Positions 8,466-16,911 of a stretch of 64,000 nucleotides of DNA are shown here, one piece after another. The position numbers were made by a program, and so were the translations under genes. Position 1 is the first letter of the stretch. Each line of letters opens with the position of its first letter. A model generated the notes under the pieces. That model was not told the DNA's origin. It worked only from the letters and a program-made list of their open reading frames with translations, and ran no database searches. The stretch comes from Bog-793 sp963785415 (GTDB lineage: Bacteria; Actinomycetota; Acidimicrobiia; Acidimicrobiales; Bog-793): NCBI GenBank assembly GCA_963785415.1, contig CAWAVB010000001.1, positions 1,674,001 to 1,738,000 on the forward strand, in the 5' to 3' direction.

Positions 8466-9491
8466 TTGGCCGCTTACAACATCGCAGTCATCGGCGGGGA
8501 CGGCATCGGTCCCGACGTCGTCGCCGAGGCCCTCAAGGTCGTCGCGGCCGCGGGTGTCACCTGTACCACGACCGAGTACGACCTCGGAGCCGGGCGCTAC
8601 ATGCGCACGGGCGAGACCCTGCCCGACGGCGTGCTCGCGGAGCTGCGCGGCCATGACGCCATCCTGCTGGGCGCCGTCGGCCCGCCGGTCGGTTCGCCCG
8701 ACGTGCCCGCCGGGGCGCTCGAGCGGGGCCTGTTGCTCCGGCTCCGGTTCGAGCTCGACCTCTACGTCAATCTGCGTCCCTGCAACGGGATCCCCGGCGC
8801 GATCGCGCCCGACGCCGACTTGTGCATCGTCCGTGAGAACACGGAAGGTCCCTACGCCGGTGAGGGGGGCCTGTTGCGGCGCGGCACCGCGTGGGAGGTC
8901 GCGACCCAGGGATCGGTGAACACCCGCCACGGGGTCGAGCGCTGCGTTCGGTTCGCCTTCGAGCTCGCCCGGACGCGGCCCCGCCGCTCTGTGACGCTCG
9001 TTCACAAGGCGAACGTCCTCACCTACGCGGGCGACCTGTGGAGCCGCGTCTTCGACGAGGTCGCAGCCGATTTCCCGGGAATCACGACCGCGTACAACCA
9101 CGTCGATGCGGCGTGCATCTACCTTGCGACCGCACCCGACCGCTACGACGTCATCGTCACGGACAACCTGTTCGGCGACATCCTGAGCGACCTTGCCGGG
9201 GCGGTGACCGGGGGAATCGGCCTCGCCGCGTCGGCGAACCTCAACCCGGAACGCACGGGGCCCTCCTTGTTCGAGCCGGTCCACGGCGCGGCCCACGACA
9301 TCGCCGGCACCGGCCGGGCGAACCCGCTCGCCGCGATCCGTTCTGCCGCGATGATGGTCGGATGGCTCGGTGACGACGAGGCGGCGACCCGAATCACGAA
9401 GGCGGTCCTCGACGTGCAGTCCGAGATGGCGGCACGAGGTGCACAATTGACGACGACGGCGATCGGCGATGCCGTCGCAGAAAGGTTGTAG
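8466..9491 (+). CDS. leuB: 3-isopropylmalate dehydrogenase
   Basis: 341 residues of the isocitrate/isopropylmalate dehydrogenase family; it oxidatively decarboxylates 3-isopropylmalate using NAD+. The start is a TTG, with GGAG about 10 bases upstream. Motifs: IGGDGIGPDVV at the N-terminus, RFELDLYVNLRPC, VRENTEGPYAGEGG, LVHKANVLTYAG, and VTDNLFGDILSDLAG with the metal-binding aspartates. The tail EPVHGAAHDIAGTGRANPL is typical of actinobacterial LeuB. Tartrate or homoisocitrate dehydrogenases are related, but the neighbours (ilvE, leuA, leuCD) favour LeuB. It ends 2 bases before ilvE. Confidence 0.94.
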   Translation: MAAYNIAVIGGDGIGPDVVAEALKVVAAAGVTCTTTEYDLGAGRYMRTGETLPDGVLAELRGHDAILLGAVGPPVGSPDVPAGALERGLLLRLRFELDLYVNLRPCNGIPGAIAPDADLCIVRENTEGPYAGEGGLLRRGTAWEVATQGSVNTRHGVERCVRFAFELARTRPRRSVTLVHKANVLTYAGDLWSRVFDEVAADFPGITTAYNHVDAACIYLATAPDRYDVIVTDNLFGDILSDLAGAVTGGIGLAASANLNPERTGPSLFEPVHGAAHDIAGTGRANPLAAIRSAAMMVGWLGDDEAATRITKAVLDVQSEMAARGAQLTTTAIGDAVAERL

Positions 9492-9493
9492 GG

Positions 9494-10420
9494 ATGCCGA
9501 TCACTCCGACATCGAAGATCTGGATGGATGGTGAGCTCGTCGATTGGGCGGACGCCAAGATCCACATCCTGACGCACACGCTGCACTACGGGACCGGGGT
9601 GTTCGAAGGCATCCGCGCCTATTCGACCGCGAACGGACCCGCCGTCTTCCGTCTCGCCGACCACGTCGCCCGGTTCGACCGCTCGGCGCGCACGCTCATG
9701 ATGAAACTCCCTTACAGCGAAGCCGAGATCTATGAGGCCACCCGGACGACGGTGCGGGAGACCGGCCTCGACGCCTGCTACATCCGGCCGATCGCCTACC
9801 TCGGCTACGGGGAAATGGGGATCAACCCCTTGACCTCGGAGGTGCACGTCGCCATCGCCGCCTGGTCATGGCCGTCGTATCTCGGCGACGACGCGATCCA
9901 GCACGGCGCGCGGATGAAGGTCAGTTCGTGGGCCCGCAACGACCCGCGGTCGGTGCCGGCCTCCGCCAAGGCGACCGGTACGTACATCAACTCCTCGCTC
10001 GCCAAGACCGAGGCGATCCTCGCCGGCTACGAGGAGGCGGTGATGTGCACGACCGAGGGCTACTTGTCGGAATGCACGGGGGAGAACGTCTTTGTCGTCC
10101 GCCGCGGTCGGCTCTACACGCCGCGCGCCTCGGCATCCGTCGCCCTCGAGGGGATCACGTGCGACTCGGTGATGACGATCGCGCGTGACCTCGGCTACGA
10201 GGTCGCCGAGGACTCCCTGCGCCGTACCGACCTTTACGTCGCCGAGGAGGCCTTCATCACCGGCACGGCCGCCGAGATCGTTCCCATCGCTTCGGTCGAC
10301 GACAGAGTGATCGGCGACGGCACGCCGGGCCCGATGACGCGGGCGATCCAAGGGGTCTTTTTCAAGGCCGTTCGCGGGGAGGTCGACCAGTACAAGAACT
10401 GGCTCGACTACGTCAACTAG
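9494..10420 (+). CDS. ilvE: Branched-chain amino acid aminotransferase
   Basis: 308 residues, PLP fold type IV. It transfers amino groups to the keto acids of Leu, Ile and Val, finishing the pathway served by leuABCD. Signatures: THTLHYGTGVFEGIRAY near the N-terminus, and TYINSSLAKTEAIL with Lys171 as the likely Schiff-base lysine. The phosphate-binding segment LEGITCDSVMTIARDLG and TGTAAEIVPI also match IlvE. It lies 2 bases after leuB and is surely cotranscribed with it. Confidence 0.96.
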   Translation: MPITPTSKIWMDGELVDWADAKIHILTHTLHYGTGVFEGIRAYSTANGPAVFRLADHVARFDRSARTLMMKLPYSEAEIYEATRTTVRETGLDACYIRPIAYLGYGEMGINPLTSEVHVAIAAWSWPSYLGDDAIQHGARMKVSSWARNDPRSVPASAKATGTYINSSLAKTEAILAGYEEAVMCTTEGYLSECTGENVFVVRRGRLYTPRASASVALEGITCDSVMTIARDLGYEVAEDSLRRTDLYVAEEAFITGTAAEIVPIASVDDRVIGDGTPGPMTRAIQGVFFKAVRGEVDQYKNWLDYVN

Positions 10421-10451
10421 GCCGGCCGACCGTCGTGCCCGGTAGCGCCCC

Positions 10452-10961
10452 ATGACCCAACCGAAGTTCGCCCCCATCGCCATCGAGGACGAGGTGCGGC
10501 CGGCGTACCACCTCGGCCCGCCGCGCCCGTGGGTCGCGAACCGGCCGGCCGATTTCCGGGCTGGACGTCCCCTGTCGGGCCCCGGGACGGGGACCGCCGG
10601 CCCCGATCAGGGTTACGCGCTGCTGCTCGCCGGGCGGCTCTCCGACCGGCTCGTGCTCGCGCCCGGAGAGCGGCGTGAGGACGTCCTCGTCGGGACGGTG
10701 GGCGTCGCGCTACGCCGGGCGAGCCTCTTCGGGCGCGCCCCGGTGCTCGGCGACGTCGAGCTCGCCCTCGCCATCTACGGGTACCTCTCGCCCGCGCCGG
10801 ACGAACTCGTCGAGTTCCGCCGGGGGCTCTTCGCCGGCGCGAGCCACGACTACTGGACCCAGCGCGAGCTCGCCAACCGGGTCCCGGCCTCGACATTGCG
10901 GTGCAAGCCGGCCGAGATCGACGTGTCCGGGTCGGGCTGGCGCGCGCTTATCGGGGCGTGA
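10452..10961 (+). CDS. Conserved hypothetical protein, 169 aa
   Basis: I do not recognise the family. It starts 31 bases after ilvE, on the same strand, with a hydrophilic N-terminus rich in Pro (YHLGPPRPWVANRPADF). The middle LLLAGRLSDRLVLAPGE is followed by a helical segment DVELALAIYGYLSPAPDELVE and an aromatic stretch ASHDYWTQRELANRVP. There is no signal peptide, membrane segment or cysteine motif. Codon use resembles its neighbours. It may be the last gene of the leuB-ilvE transcript or belong with the downstream desaturase. Confidence 0.7.
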   Translation: MTQPKFAPIAIEDEVRPAYHLGPPRPWVANRPADFRAGRPLSGPGTGTAGPDQGYALLLAGRLSDRLVLAPGERREDVLVGTVGVALRRASLFGRAPVLGDVELALAIYGYLSPAPDELVEFRRGLFAGASHDYWTQRELANRVPASTLRCKPAEIDVSGSGWRALIGA

Positions 10962-11009
10962 ACCGGCGCTCGGCGCAGTTCAACGGCAGTGCGGGGGAAG
11001 GGGGGCGTT

Positions 11010-11999
11010 GTGAACAGACTCGCCGAGAAGGCGGTCGCACCCACGCCGCATGCGGCCGACGGCGGTGCGCCGGCCGGGCGGGTGCTCGACCACGGGGTCG
11101 CGACCGTGCGTCCGCGCACGACCCGGATGAGCCAGGTCGTGACGCTCGTCGCTGTCGTCGTGCCGCCCGTCGGGATCCTCTCGGCGGCGGGCGTGCTGTG
11201 GGGCGTCGCCTTCCGGCCCCTCGACCTCGTCCTGTTCGCCATCTTCTACGTCGCCACGGGCCTGGGGATCACCGTCGGCTACCACCGCTACTTCACCCAC
11301 CGGTCCTTCGAGGCGATCCGACCCGTGCGGATCGCCTTCGCCATCCTCGGCGCGATGACCCTCCAGGGCCCGTTGACGCAGTGGGTGACCGATCATCGCA
11401 AGCATCACGCCCGCTCCGACGTCGACGGCGACCCCCATTCGCCGCACCTGTCGGGCCCCGGTTTCCTGGGCACCGTGAAGGGCCTCGCCCACGCCCACGT
11501 GGGCTGGCTGTTCACGACGAAAGGCATGGAGCGCGGCGACATCTACGGACGCGACCTCTACGAGGACAAGACGATCCAGCTCATCGACCGCTGCTATCTC
11601 ATCTGGGTCGCGCTCTCGGTCGGACTGCCGTTCCTCATCGGCTACGCCTGGACCGGGAGCGTCGGGCGCGGTCTCGAGGCGATGGTGTGGGCGGGGCTGA
11701 TCAGGATCTTCGCCTTCGAGCACGCCACGTTCGCCGTGAACTCGGTGTGCCACACCTTCGGCCGGCGCCGCTACGAGGCGAAGGACGCGAGCACGAACAA
11801 CTGGGTCGTGGCGGTGCTGACGTTTGGCGAGGGGTGGCACAACAACCACCACGCCTTCCCGCGCTCGGCGCGCCACGGCCTTGTCCGCACCGAGGTCGAC
11901 CTGTCGTGGCTCGTCATCCGGGCTCTCGAGCGCTTCCGGCTTGCGTCCGCGCCCCGGACCCCGACGCCAGCGCAGATCGCGCGGGTGGCAAGGACATAG
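11010..11999 (+). CDS. Membrane acyl-CoA/acyl-lipid fatty acid desaturase
   Basis: 329 residues from the GTG at 11010, chosen because AAGGGGGG lies just upstream; an in-frame GTG at 10989 would translate through that sequence. It introduces a cis double bond (probably delta-9) into fatty acyl chains. The three histidine boxes of integral-membrane diiron desaturases are present: HRYFTHRS, DHRKHH and HNNHH. Four hydrophobic spans flank them. It converges with a cyclopropane-fatty-acid synthase, stop to stop within 4 bases; that enzyme acts on the same unsaturated chains, so the pair plausibly controls membrane lipid composition. Confidence 0.94.
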   Translation: MNRLAEKAVAPTPHAADGGAPAGRVLDHGVATVRPRTTRMSQVVTLVAVVVPPVGILSAAGVLWGVAFRPLDLVLFAIFYVATGLGITVGYHRYFTHRSFEAIRPVRIAFAILGAMTLQGPLTQWVTDHRKHHARSDVDGDPHSPHLSGPGFLGTVKGLAHAHVGWLFTTKGMERGDIYGRDLYEDKTIQLIDRCYLIWVALSVGLPFLIGYAWTGSVGRGLEAMVWAGLIRIFAFEHATFAVNSVCHTFGRRRYEAKDASTNNWVVAVLTFGEGWHNNHHAFPRSARHGLVRTEVDLSWLVIRALERFRLASAPRTPTPAQIARVART

Positions 12000-12003
12000 C
12001 GCC

Positions 12004-13341
12004 TCAGGTCTGCGGAGCCCCGGGGCCCGCCGCGCGCCAGTGCGACCGGGCGAACAGGCACTGGACGTCGCCGATCCGGCGCTCCAGGAACGCCGCCTCG
12101 CAGTAGCAGAGGTAGAAGCCGAAAAGCAGGTGGAACGTCTCGTCGAGGCCGAGATCGTCGAGCCGGCCCGCGTGGGACTCCAGCCCGGCCCGCCACCGCC
12201 GCAGCGTCTCGGAGTAGTTCGGTCCGATGTCGTCGAGGGCGATGAGTTCGAAGTCGGTGTGGCGCGCCGTCGATTCGAGGATCGCCCCCACCGACGGCAG
12301 GCAACCGCCCGGGAAGATGTGGCGCTTGATGAAGTCCCGGCTCTGCTTGGCGCGCTCGAAGTACCGGTCGGCGATCGTGATCGCCTGCAGCGCCATCAGG
12401 CCCTCGGGTTTCAGAAGCTCGGCGCACTTGGCGAAGAACCGGGGGTACTGGCGCCAGTCGACGGCCTCGATCATCTCGACCGAGACGAGCTTGTCGTAGG
12501 TGCCGCCGACGTCCCGGTAGTCGCTTTGCAGCACCGTGACCCGGTCGGCGAGGCCGGCCGCGGCGACCCTTTCGGTGGCGAGCTCGAACTGGCGCCGCGA
12601 GAGCGTCGTCGTCGTCACCCGGCAGCCGTAGGCGCGCGCGGCGTGGATGGCAAAGCTGCCCCAGCCGGTTCCGATCTCGAGCACGTGGTCGGTGGCGGTG
12701 AGCGCGAGCTTGCGGCAGAGCCGGTCGAGCTTCGCGGTCTGCGCATCCGCGAGCGACATCCCCGCTGACGCGAACAGCGCGCACGAGTAAGTCATCGTCT
12801 CGTCGAGGAAGAGCGAGAAGAACTCGTTGCTCAGGTCGTAATGGGCGCTGATGTTGCGGCGGTCGGCGCGCCTGCGCCCCAGGCGCTCGAAGAACCGGCT
12901 GCGCGCCCAGAGCACGGGCGCGGTCAACCGATGCGCGAAGAGCTGGGCGCGCTCGGTCGGGTCGAGGTTCCGGATGATGACGCGGACCGCGACGACGAGA
13001 TCGTCGAGGCTGTCGACGGTCCACCATCCCGAGAAGAAGGCCCTTCCGAGCCCGCTGCTTCCCCCGGTCGCGACCGCGGTCCACGCCGCGGGCGACCGCA
13101 CGGTGATCTCGGGGACGACGAGACCGTCAACTGGCGTGCCGAACACCCGGCGCACGCCGTCCTCCGTGATGGCGAGGGCGCCTTCGTGCACGCCACCGAG
13201 CAGGCGAACGATGACCACCCGGGCCAGACGGTCGCGCAACCGGCGGCGGCCCACCGTTTTCGGTGGCCCCGGCGCGATCGACGGCCCGGCGCCCCCGCGG
13301 GCCACGCGCCCGTCGGGCTTTGCGACCTCGGTGCTGGTCAT
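12004..13341 (-). CDS. cfa: Cyclopropane-fatty-acyl-phospholipid synthase family methyltransferase
   Basis: 445 residues from the ATG at 13341. The frame remains open far upstream on this strand, but only this part is family-like. N-terminal CFAS domain (SSGLGRAFFSGWWTVDSLDD), then a class I SAM methyltransferase: NISAHYDLSNEFFSLFLD, SAM-binding VLEIGTGWGSFAIHAA, VSVEMIEAVD and FIKRHIFPGGCLPS. It adds a methylene (or methyl) group from SAM to double bonds of membrane phospholipids. The C-terminus has the typical HLLFGFYLCYCEAAFLER segment. It is convergent with the desaturase gene, and 213 bases separate it from the divergent ABC-F gene. Confidence 0.93.
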   Translation of the reverse strand: MTSTEVAKPDGRVARGGAGPSIAPGPPKTVGRRRLRDRLARVVIVRLLGGVHEGALAITEDGVRRVFGTPVDGLVVPEITVRSPAAWTAVATGGSSGLGRAFFSGWWTVDSLDDLVVAVRVIIRNLDPTERAQLFAHRLTAPVLWARSRFFERLGRRRADRRNISAHYDLSNEFFSLFLDETMTYSCALFASAGMSLADAQTAKLDRLCRKLALTATDHVLEIGTGWGSFAIHAARAYGCRVTTTTLSRRQFELATERVAAAGLADRVTVLQSDYRDVGGTYDKLVSVEMIEAVDWRQYPRFFAKCAELLKPEGLMALQAITIADRYFERAKQSRDFIKRHIFPGGCLPSVGAILESTARHTDFELIALDDIGPNYSETLRRWRAGLESHAGRLDDLGLDETFHLLFGFYLCYCEAAFLERRIGDVQCLFARSHWRAAGPGAPQT

Positions 13342-13554
13342 CGCCCAACGTAGGCACCGCAAACCCGGTGCCGTCAAGCGACCGCGCCACAAAGGCGCCC
13401 CGGGGTGCCCGGGCGCGCCGCCCGACGAGGGGCTGGGCGTGTCGCGGCGCGAAACGACGAGCGCGCACGGACCCGCGGGATCGGCGCGATGCTTGGCGGT
13501 CGCACAAGCCGATCCGTTTCGTCTGCCGCCCTTCTCTGCCTGCATCCCGCGCCG

Positions 13555-15156
13555 ATGATCACCGCCACCAACCTCGAGCTCACCGCCGGCGGCCGGACGC
13601 TTCTTTCGGGGGCGACCTTCCATGTCGGACCGGGTGACCGGATCGGTCTGGTCGGCCGCAATGGCGCCGGCAAGACGACGCTCACCCGCGTGCTCGCGGG
13701 CGACGCGCTCCCGACGCAGGGTTCCGTCCGGCGTTCGGGCGCGATCGCGTACCTGCCCCAGGACCCGAGGACCGGGGACCTCGACGAGATCGCCCGGCAC
13801 CGGATCCTGTCGGCACGCGGGCTGGTGCGGATCCTCGACGATCTCGCCGACGCGGCGGCGAAGATGGGAACATCCGACGACAGCGGTCGTGTCGACGCGA
13901 TGTCCCGCTACGCCCGCGCCGAGGAGCGGTTCGCGGCACGCGGCGGCTGGGCCGCGGAGTCCGAGGCGGCCTCGATCGCCTCGAGCCTCGGACTGCCCTC
14001 CGGCGTCCTCGCCCAGCCGCTCGGCACGCTCTCGGGCGGCCAGCGGCGACGCGTCGAGCTCGCCCGGGTCCTTTTCTCCGGGGCTCCGACGCTTCTCCTC
14101 GACGAGCCGACGAACCATCTCGACGCCGACTCGATCGGATGGCTGCGGACGTTCCTCCGTGCCCACGAAGGCGGCTGCGTCGTGATCAGCCACGACGCCA
14201 CGCTCCTTGAGGAGACGGTAAACCGCGTGTTCCACCTGGATGCGAACCGGGCGACGCTCGACATCTACAACGTCGGCTGGCGCGCCTACCTCGAGCAGCA
14301 GGCGGCCGCCGACCGGCGCCGCGCCCGGGAGCGGTCCAACGCGGAGCGCAAGATCGCCGCCCTGCGCCAGCAGGCCGACCGGATGAGGGCAAAGGCGACG
14401 AAAGCCTCCGCCGCCCACCAGTTCGACCGGCGGGCCGCGGGCCTCGCCGCCGGCCTGCCCGAGGTGCGCCGCCGCGAGAAGGTGGCGAGGATCCGCTTCC
14501 CCGAGCCCGCTCCGTGCGGGAAGACCCCGCTCGCGGCGAGCGGGCTGGTGAAGTGCTTCGGTTCGGTCGAGGTGTTCCGGGGCGTCGACCTCGCGATCGA
14601 CCGGGGCTCCCGAGTCGTCGTGCTGGGGCTGAACGGGGCGGGCAAGACGACTCTGTTGCGCGTGCTCGCCGGGATCGAGCCGGTGGACGCTGGCACCGTG
14701 CGGAACGGGCACGGCCTGCGCCTCGGCTACTACGCGCAGGAACATGAGACGCTCGACCCGGCCGCATCGGTCTTCGCCAACGTGCGGCAGAGCGCGCCGG
14801 CGACGATGACCGATGTCGAGCTGCGGCGGATCCTCGGCGCGTTCCTCTTCGGGGGCGAGCGTGTCGAACAGCTGGCCGGGACGCTCTCGGGTGGCGAGAA
14901 GACCAGGCTGGCGCTCGCCTGCCTCGTGGTCTCCTCGGCGAATGTGCTCCTCCTCGACGAGCCGACGAACAACCTTGACCCGGCGAGCCGGGCGGAGGTT
15001 CTCGCCTCGCTGCACCGCTACGCCGGGGCGATCGTGCTCGTCACCCACGACCCGGGTGCGGTCGAGGCCCTGCGGCCGGAACGGGTCCTGCTCATGCCCG
15101 ACGGCGTCGAGGACTACTGGACCGACGACCTCGCCGACCTCGTCGCCCTCGCCTAG
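13555..15156 (+). CDS. ABC-F family ATPase (two ABC domains, no membrane domain)
   Basis: 533 residues from the ATG at 13555 (MITATNLELTAGG). Domain 1: Walker A GRNGAGKTT, signature LSGGQRRRVELARV, Walker B LLLDEPTNHLD. A charged, Arg/Ala-rich linker of about 80 residues (the P-site tRNA interaction motif region) follows, then domain 2: LNGAGKTTLLRVLAG, LSGGEKTRLALA, LLLDEPTNNLD. ABC-F proteins act on ribosomes as translation factors or in antibiotic protection; which one cannot be told here. No resistance gene neighbours it. It diverges from cfa. Confidence 0.92.
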   Translation: MITATNLELTAGGRTLLSGATFHVGPGDRIGLVGRNGAGKTTLTRVLAGDALPTQGSVRRSGAIAYLPQDPRTGDLDEIARHRILSARGLVRILDDLADAAAKMGTSDDSGRVDAMSRYARAEERFAARGGWAAESEAASIASSLGLPSGVLAQPLGTLSGGQRRRVELARVLFSGAPTLLLDEPTNHLDADSIGWLRTFLRAHEGGCVVISHDATLLEETVNRVFHLDANRATLDIYNVGWRAYLEQQAAADRRRARERSNAERKIAALRQQADRMRAKATKASAAHQFDRRAAGLAAGLPEVRRREKVARIRFPEPAPCGKTPLAASGLVKCFGSVEVFRGVDLAIDRGSRVVVLGLNGAGKTTLLRVLAGIEPVDAGTVRNGHGLRLGYYAQEHETLDPAASVFANVRQSAPATMTDVELRRILGAFLFGGERVEQLAGTLSGGEKTRLALACLVVSSANVLLLDEPTNNLDPASRAEVLASLHRYAGAIVLVTHDPGAVEALRPERVLLMPDGVEDYWTDDLADLVALA

Positions 15157-15377
15157 ACACGTAATCGGCTCCCGGGGCCGTTCGCGACGGGGACCAGCGC
15201 CCGTGGGCCCACCGCTAGCCTGGACCTGAACAGGGACGGGAGTGACCCTTCTCTCAGGAAGTTCCCAGGCTGGACCCAGACGGATCCGAGACGCCGACTC
15301 CATGCTCGATGGTGACGAGGAAGCTCGACGGCGTGCGATGCCGTGGACTTGAGTGGAGATCTGAGGAACGAGGACCG

Positions 15378-16748
15378 ATGGATGAGATGAACGAGAACCT
15401 GACTCCGCCGCAGGGTGGGGAGGCGGTGACCCCGGGCGCGGGCGCCGCCGGCCCGGGCGGATGGGCCCCGGCGGGCTCGTCTGCCGATCCCGGGGGGCCG
15501 ACAACCGCCGAGATCCCGGGCGCGGGCTCCGGAGGGTGGCAGTGGTCGCCACCACCACCGCCGCCGGGGGACGACGGCGCACGGGGCGCAGGCGGCGGCC
15601 GTCGCATGCTCGTGCTCGTGGTGGTCGTCGCCCTGCTCGCGGGCATCCTTGGTGCGGGCCTCGACGCCGCGTTGCGCAGCAGCCCGACCCCGTCGGGCAC
15701 CGCGGACGCCACGTCGCCGACGACGACGAGCGGCATCCCGCTCGCCGGGGGCCAGGCTGCCGTCGCCCAAGTGGCGGCCGCGGTCGACCCCGCCGTCGTC
15801 GACATCGCGACGGACGTCGCGAACGAGGTCGCGACGGGTGCCGAGCAGGCCGAGGGGACCGGGATGATCATCACGCCCTCGGGAGAGGTGCTCACGAACA
15901 ACCACGTCGTCGCGGACGCGACGAACATCCGGGCGACCGTCGCCGGCCACGGCACCTACAAGGTGAAGGTGCTCGGCGTCGACGTGAACCAGGACGTCGC
16001 GCTCATCCAGCTCGTCGGTGCGCCGAAGGACCTCCCGTACGTGCGGCTCGGGAACTCGGCGAGCGTCCAGGTCGGCGCCCCGGTCGTCGCGATCGGCAAC
16101 GCGCTCGGCCTCGGTGGGAGGCCCACGGTGATCAGCGGGGCGATCACGGCGACCGGCCGGACGATCACCGCGAACGATGCCTTCTCGACGACGACCAGTG
16201 AGACGCTGCACAACCTGCTGCAGACCGATGCGCCGATCGTGTCGGGCGACTCGGGCGGCCCGCTCGTCAACCTGAAGGATCAGGTCATCGGCATGGACAC
16301 GGCCGCGCAATCCGCGGAAGCGACCGGCGGGACCGAAGGGTTCGCCATCCCGATCAACGAGGCGCACAACATCGCGCTCCAGATCATGCGTGGGAAGTCG
16401 TCCAAACTGATCCACCTCGGCGAGACCGCCTTCCTCGGCGTTCTGACAGGTACGGCGCCGGCGTACTCCACGAACCCGTTCGGTTTCCCGACTGGCGCGA
16501 CGAGCCCGACGTCCGCCCCGGCGGGCGTCTACATCAGCGCGGTCTACGCGGCGACCCCGGCCCTTAAGGCGGGTCTCCAAGCCGGCGACACGATCACCGC
16601 CGTCGACGGCACCGCGACGAAGACGAACCCTGCGCTGCTGACGGCGATCGAATCACACCAGCCTGGTGCGCAGATCACGGTCACCTACGTGGACTCAGGC
16701 GGCACCTCCCACACGGTCACGGTCGTCCTGGCCGGGATCACGCGGTAA
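15378..16748 (+). CDS. HtrA/DegP-type membrane-anchored serine protease with PDZ domain
   Basis: 456 residues from the ATG at 15378. The cytoplasmic N-terminus (about 75 residues) is Pro/Gly-rich with a run of six prolines, followed by one membrane span (RMLVLVVVVALLAGILGAGL). The extracytoplasmic trypsin-like domain carries the triad His (LTNNHVV), Asp (NQDVALIQL) and Ser (SGDSGGPLVN). A C-terminal PDZ domain (YISAVYAATPALKAGLQAG, ITAVDGT) ends the protein. This is the actinobacterial HtrA/PepD layout: a quality-control protease for the cell envelope. A strong hairpin follows the gene. Confidence 0.95.
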   Translation: MDEMNENLTPPQGGEAVTPGAGAAGPGGWAPAGSSADPGGPTTAEIPGAGSGGWQWSPPPPPPGDDGARGAGGGRRMLVLVVVVALLAGILGAGLDAALRSSPTPSGTADATSPTTTSGIPLAGGQAAVAQVAAAVDPAVVDIATDVANEVATGAEQAEGTGMIITPSGEVLTNNHVVADATNIRATVAGHGTYKVKVLGVDVNQDVALIQLVGAPKDLPYVRLGNSASVQVGAPVVAIGNALGLGGRPTVISGAITATGRTITANDAFSTTTSETLHNLLQTDAPIVSGDSGGPLVNLKDQVIGMDTAAQSAEATGGTEGFAIPINEAHNIALQIMRGKSSKLIHLGETAFLGVLTGTAPAYSTNPFGFPTGATSPTSAPAGVYISAVYAATPALKAGLQAGDTITAVDGTATKTNPALLTAIESHQPGAQITVTYVDSGGTSHTVTVVLAGITR

Positions 16749-16762
16749 CGAAGCGCTGTTCG

Positions 16763-16793
16763 GTCACCCCGGGCGCACGACGCCCGGGGTGAC
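16763..16793 (+). terminator. Terminator-like hairpin after the htrA-type gene
   Basis: GTCACCCCGGGCG (16763-16775) pairs perfectly with CGCCCGGGGTGAC (16781-16793) around a 5-base loop, 15 bases after the protease stop. There is no T run behind it (TTCGCGT), which is common for GC-rich actinobacterial terminators. Confidence 0.75.
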
Positions 16794-16911
16794 TTCGCGT
16801 CGGCGGGGAGCGTGATCATCGCGGCGGTCCCGGGGGGAGCGAATCGCTGCTATGACTGATCGGGACCGGGGCGTAGAGGCGGCGTCTTCGGCCGTCGACA
16901 AAGGTGGTGCG

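Noticed and set aside
12004..15582. A 1192-codon open frame on the minus strand
   Set aside because: Only the last 445 codons match the cyclopropane synthase family; the rest is a GC-rich shadow of the ABC-F gene on the other strand.
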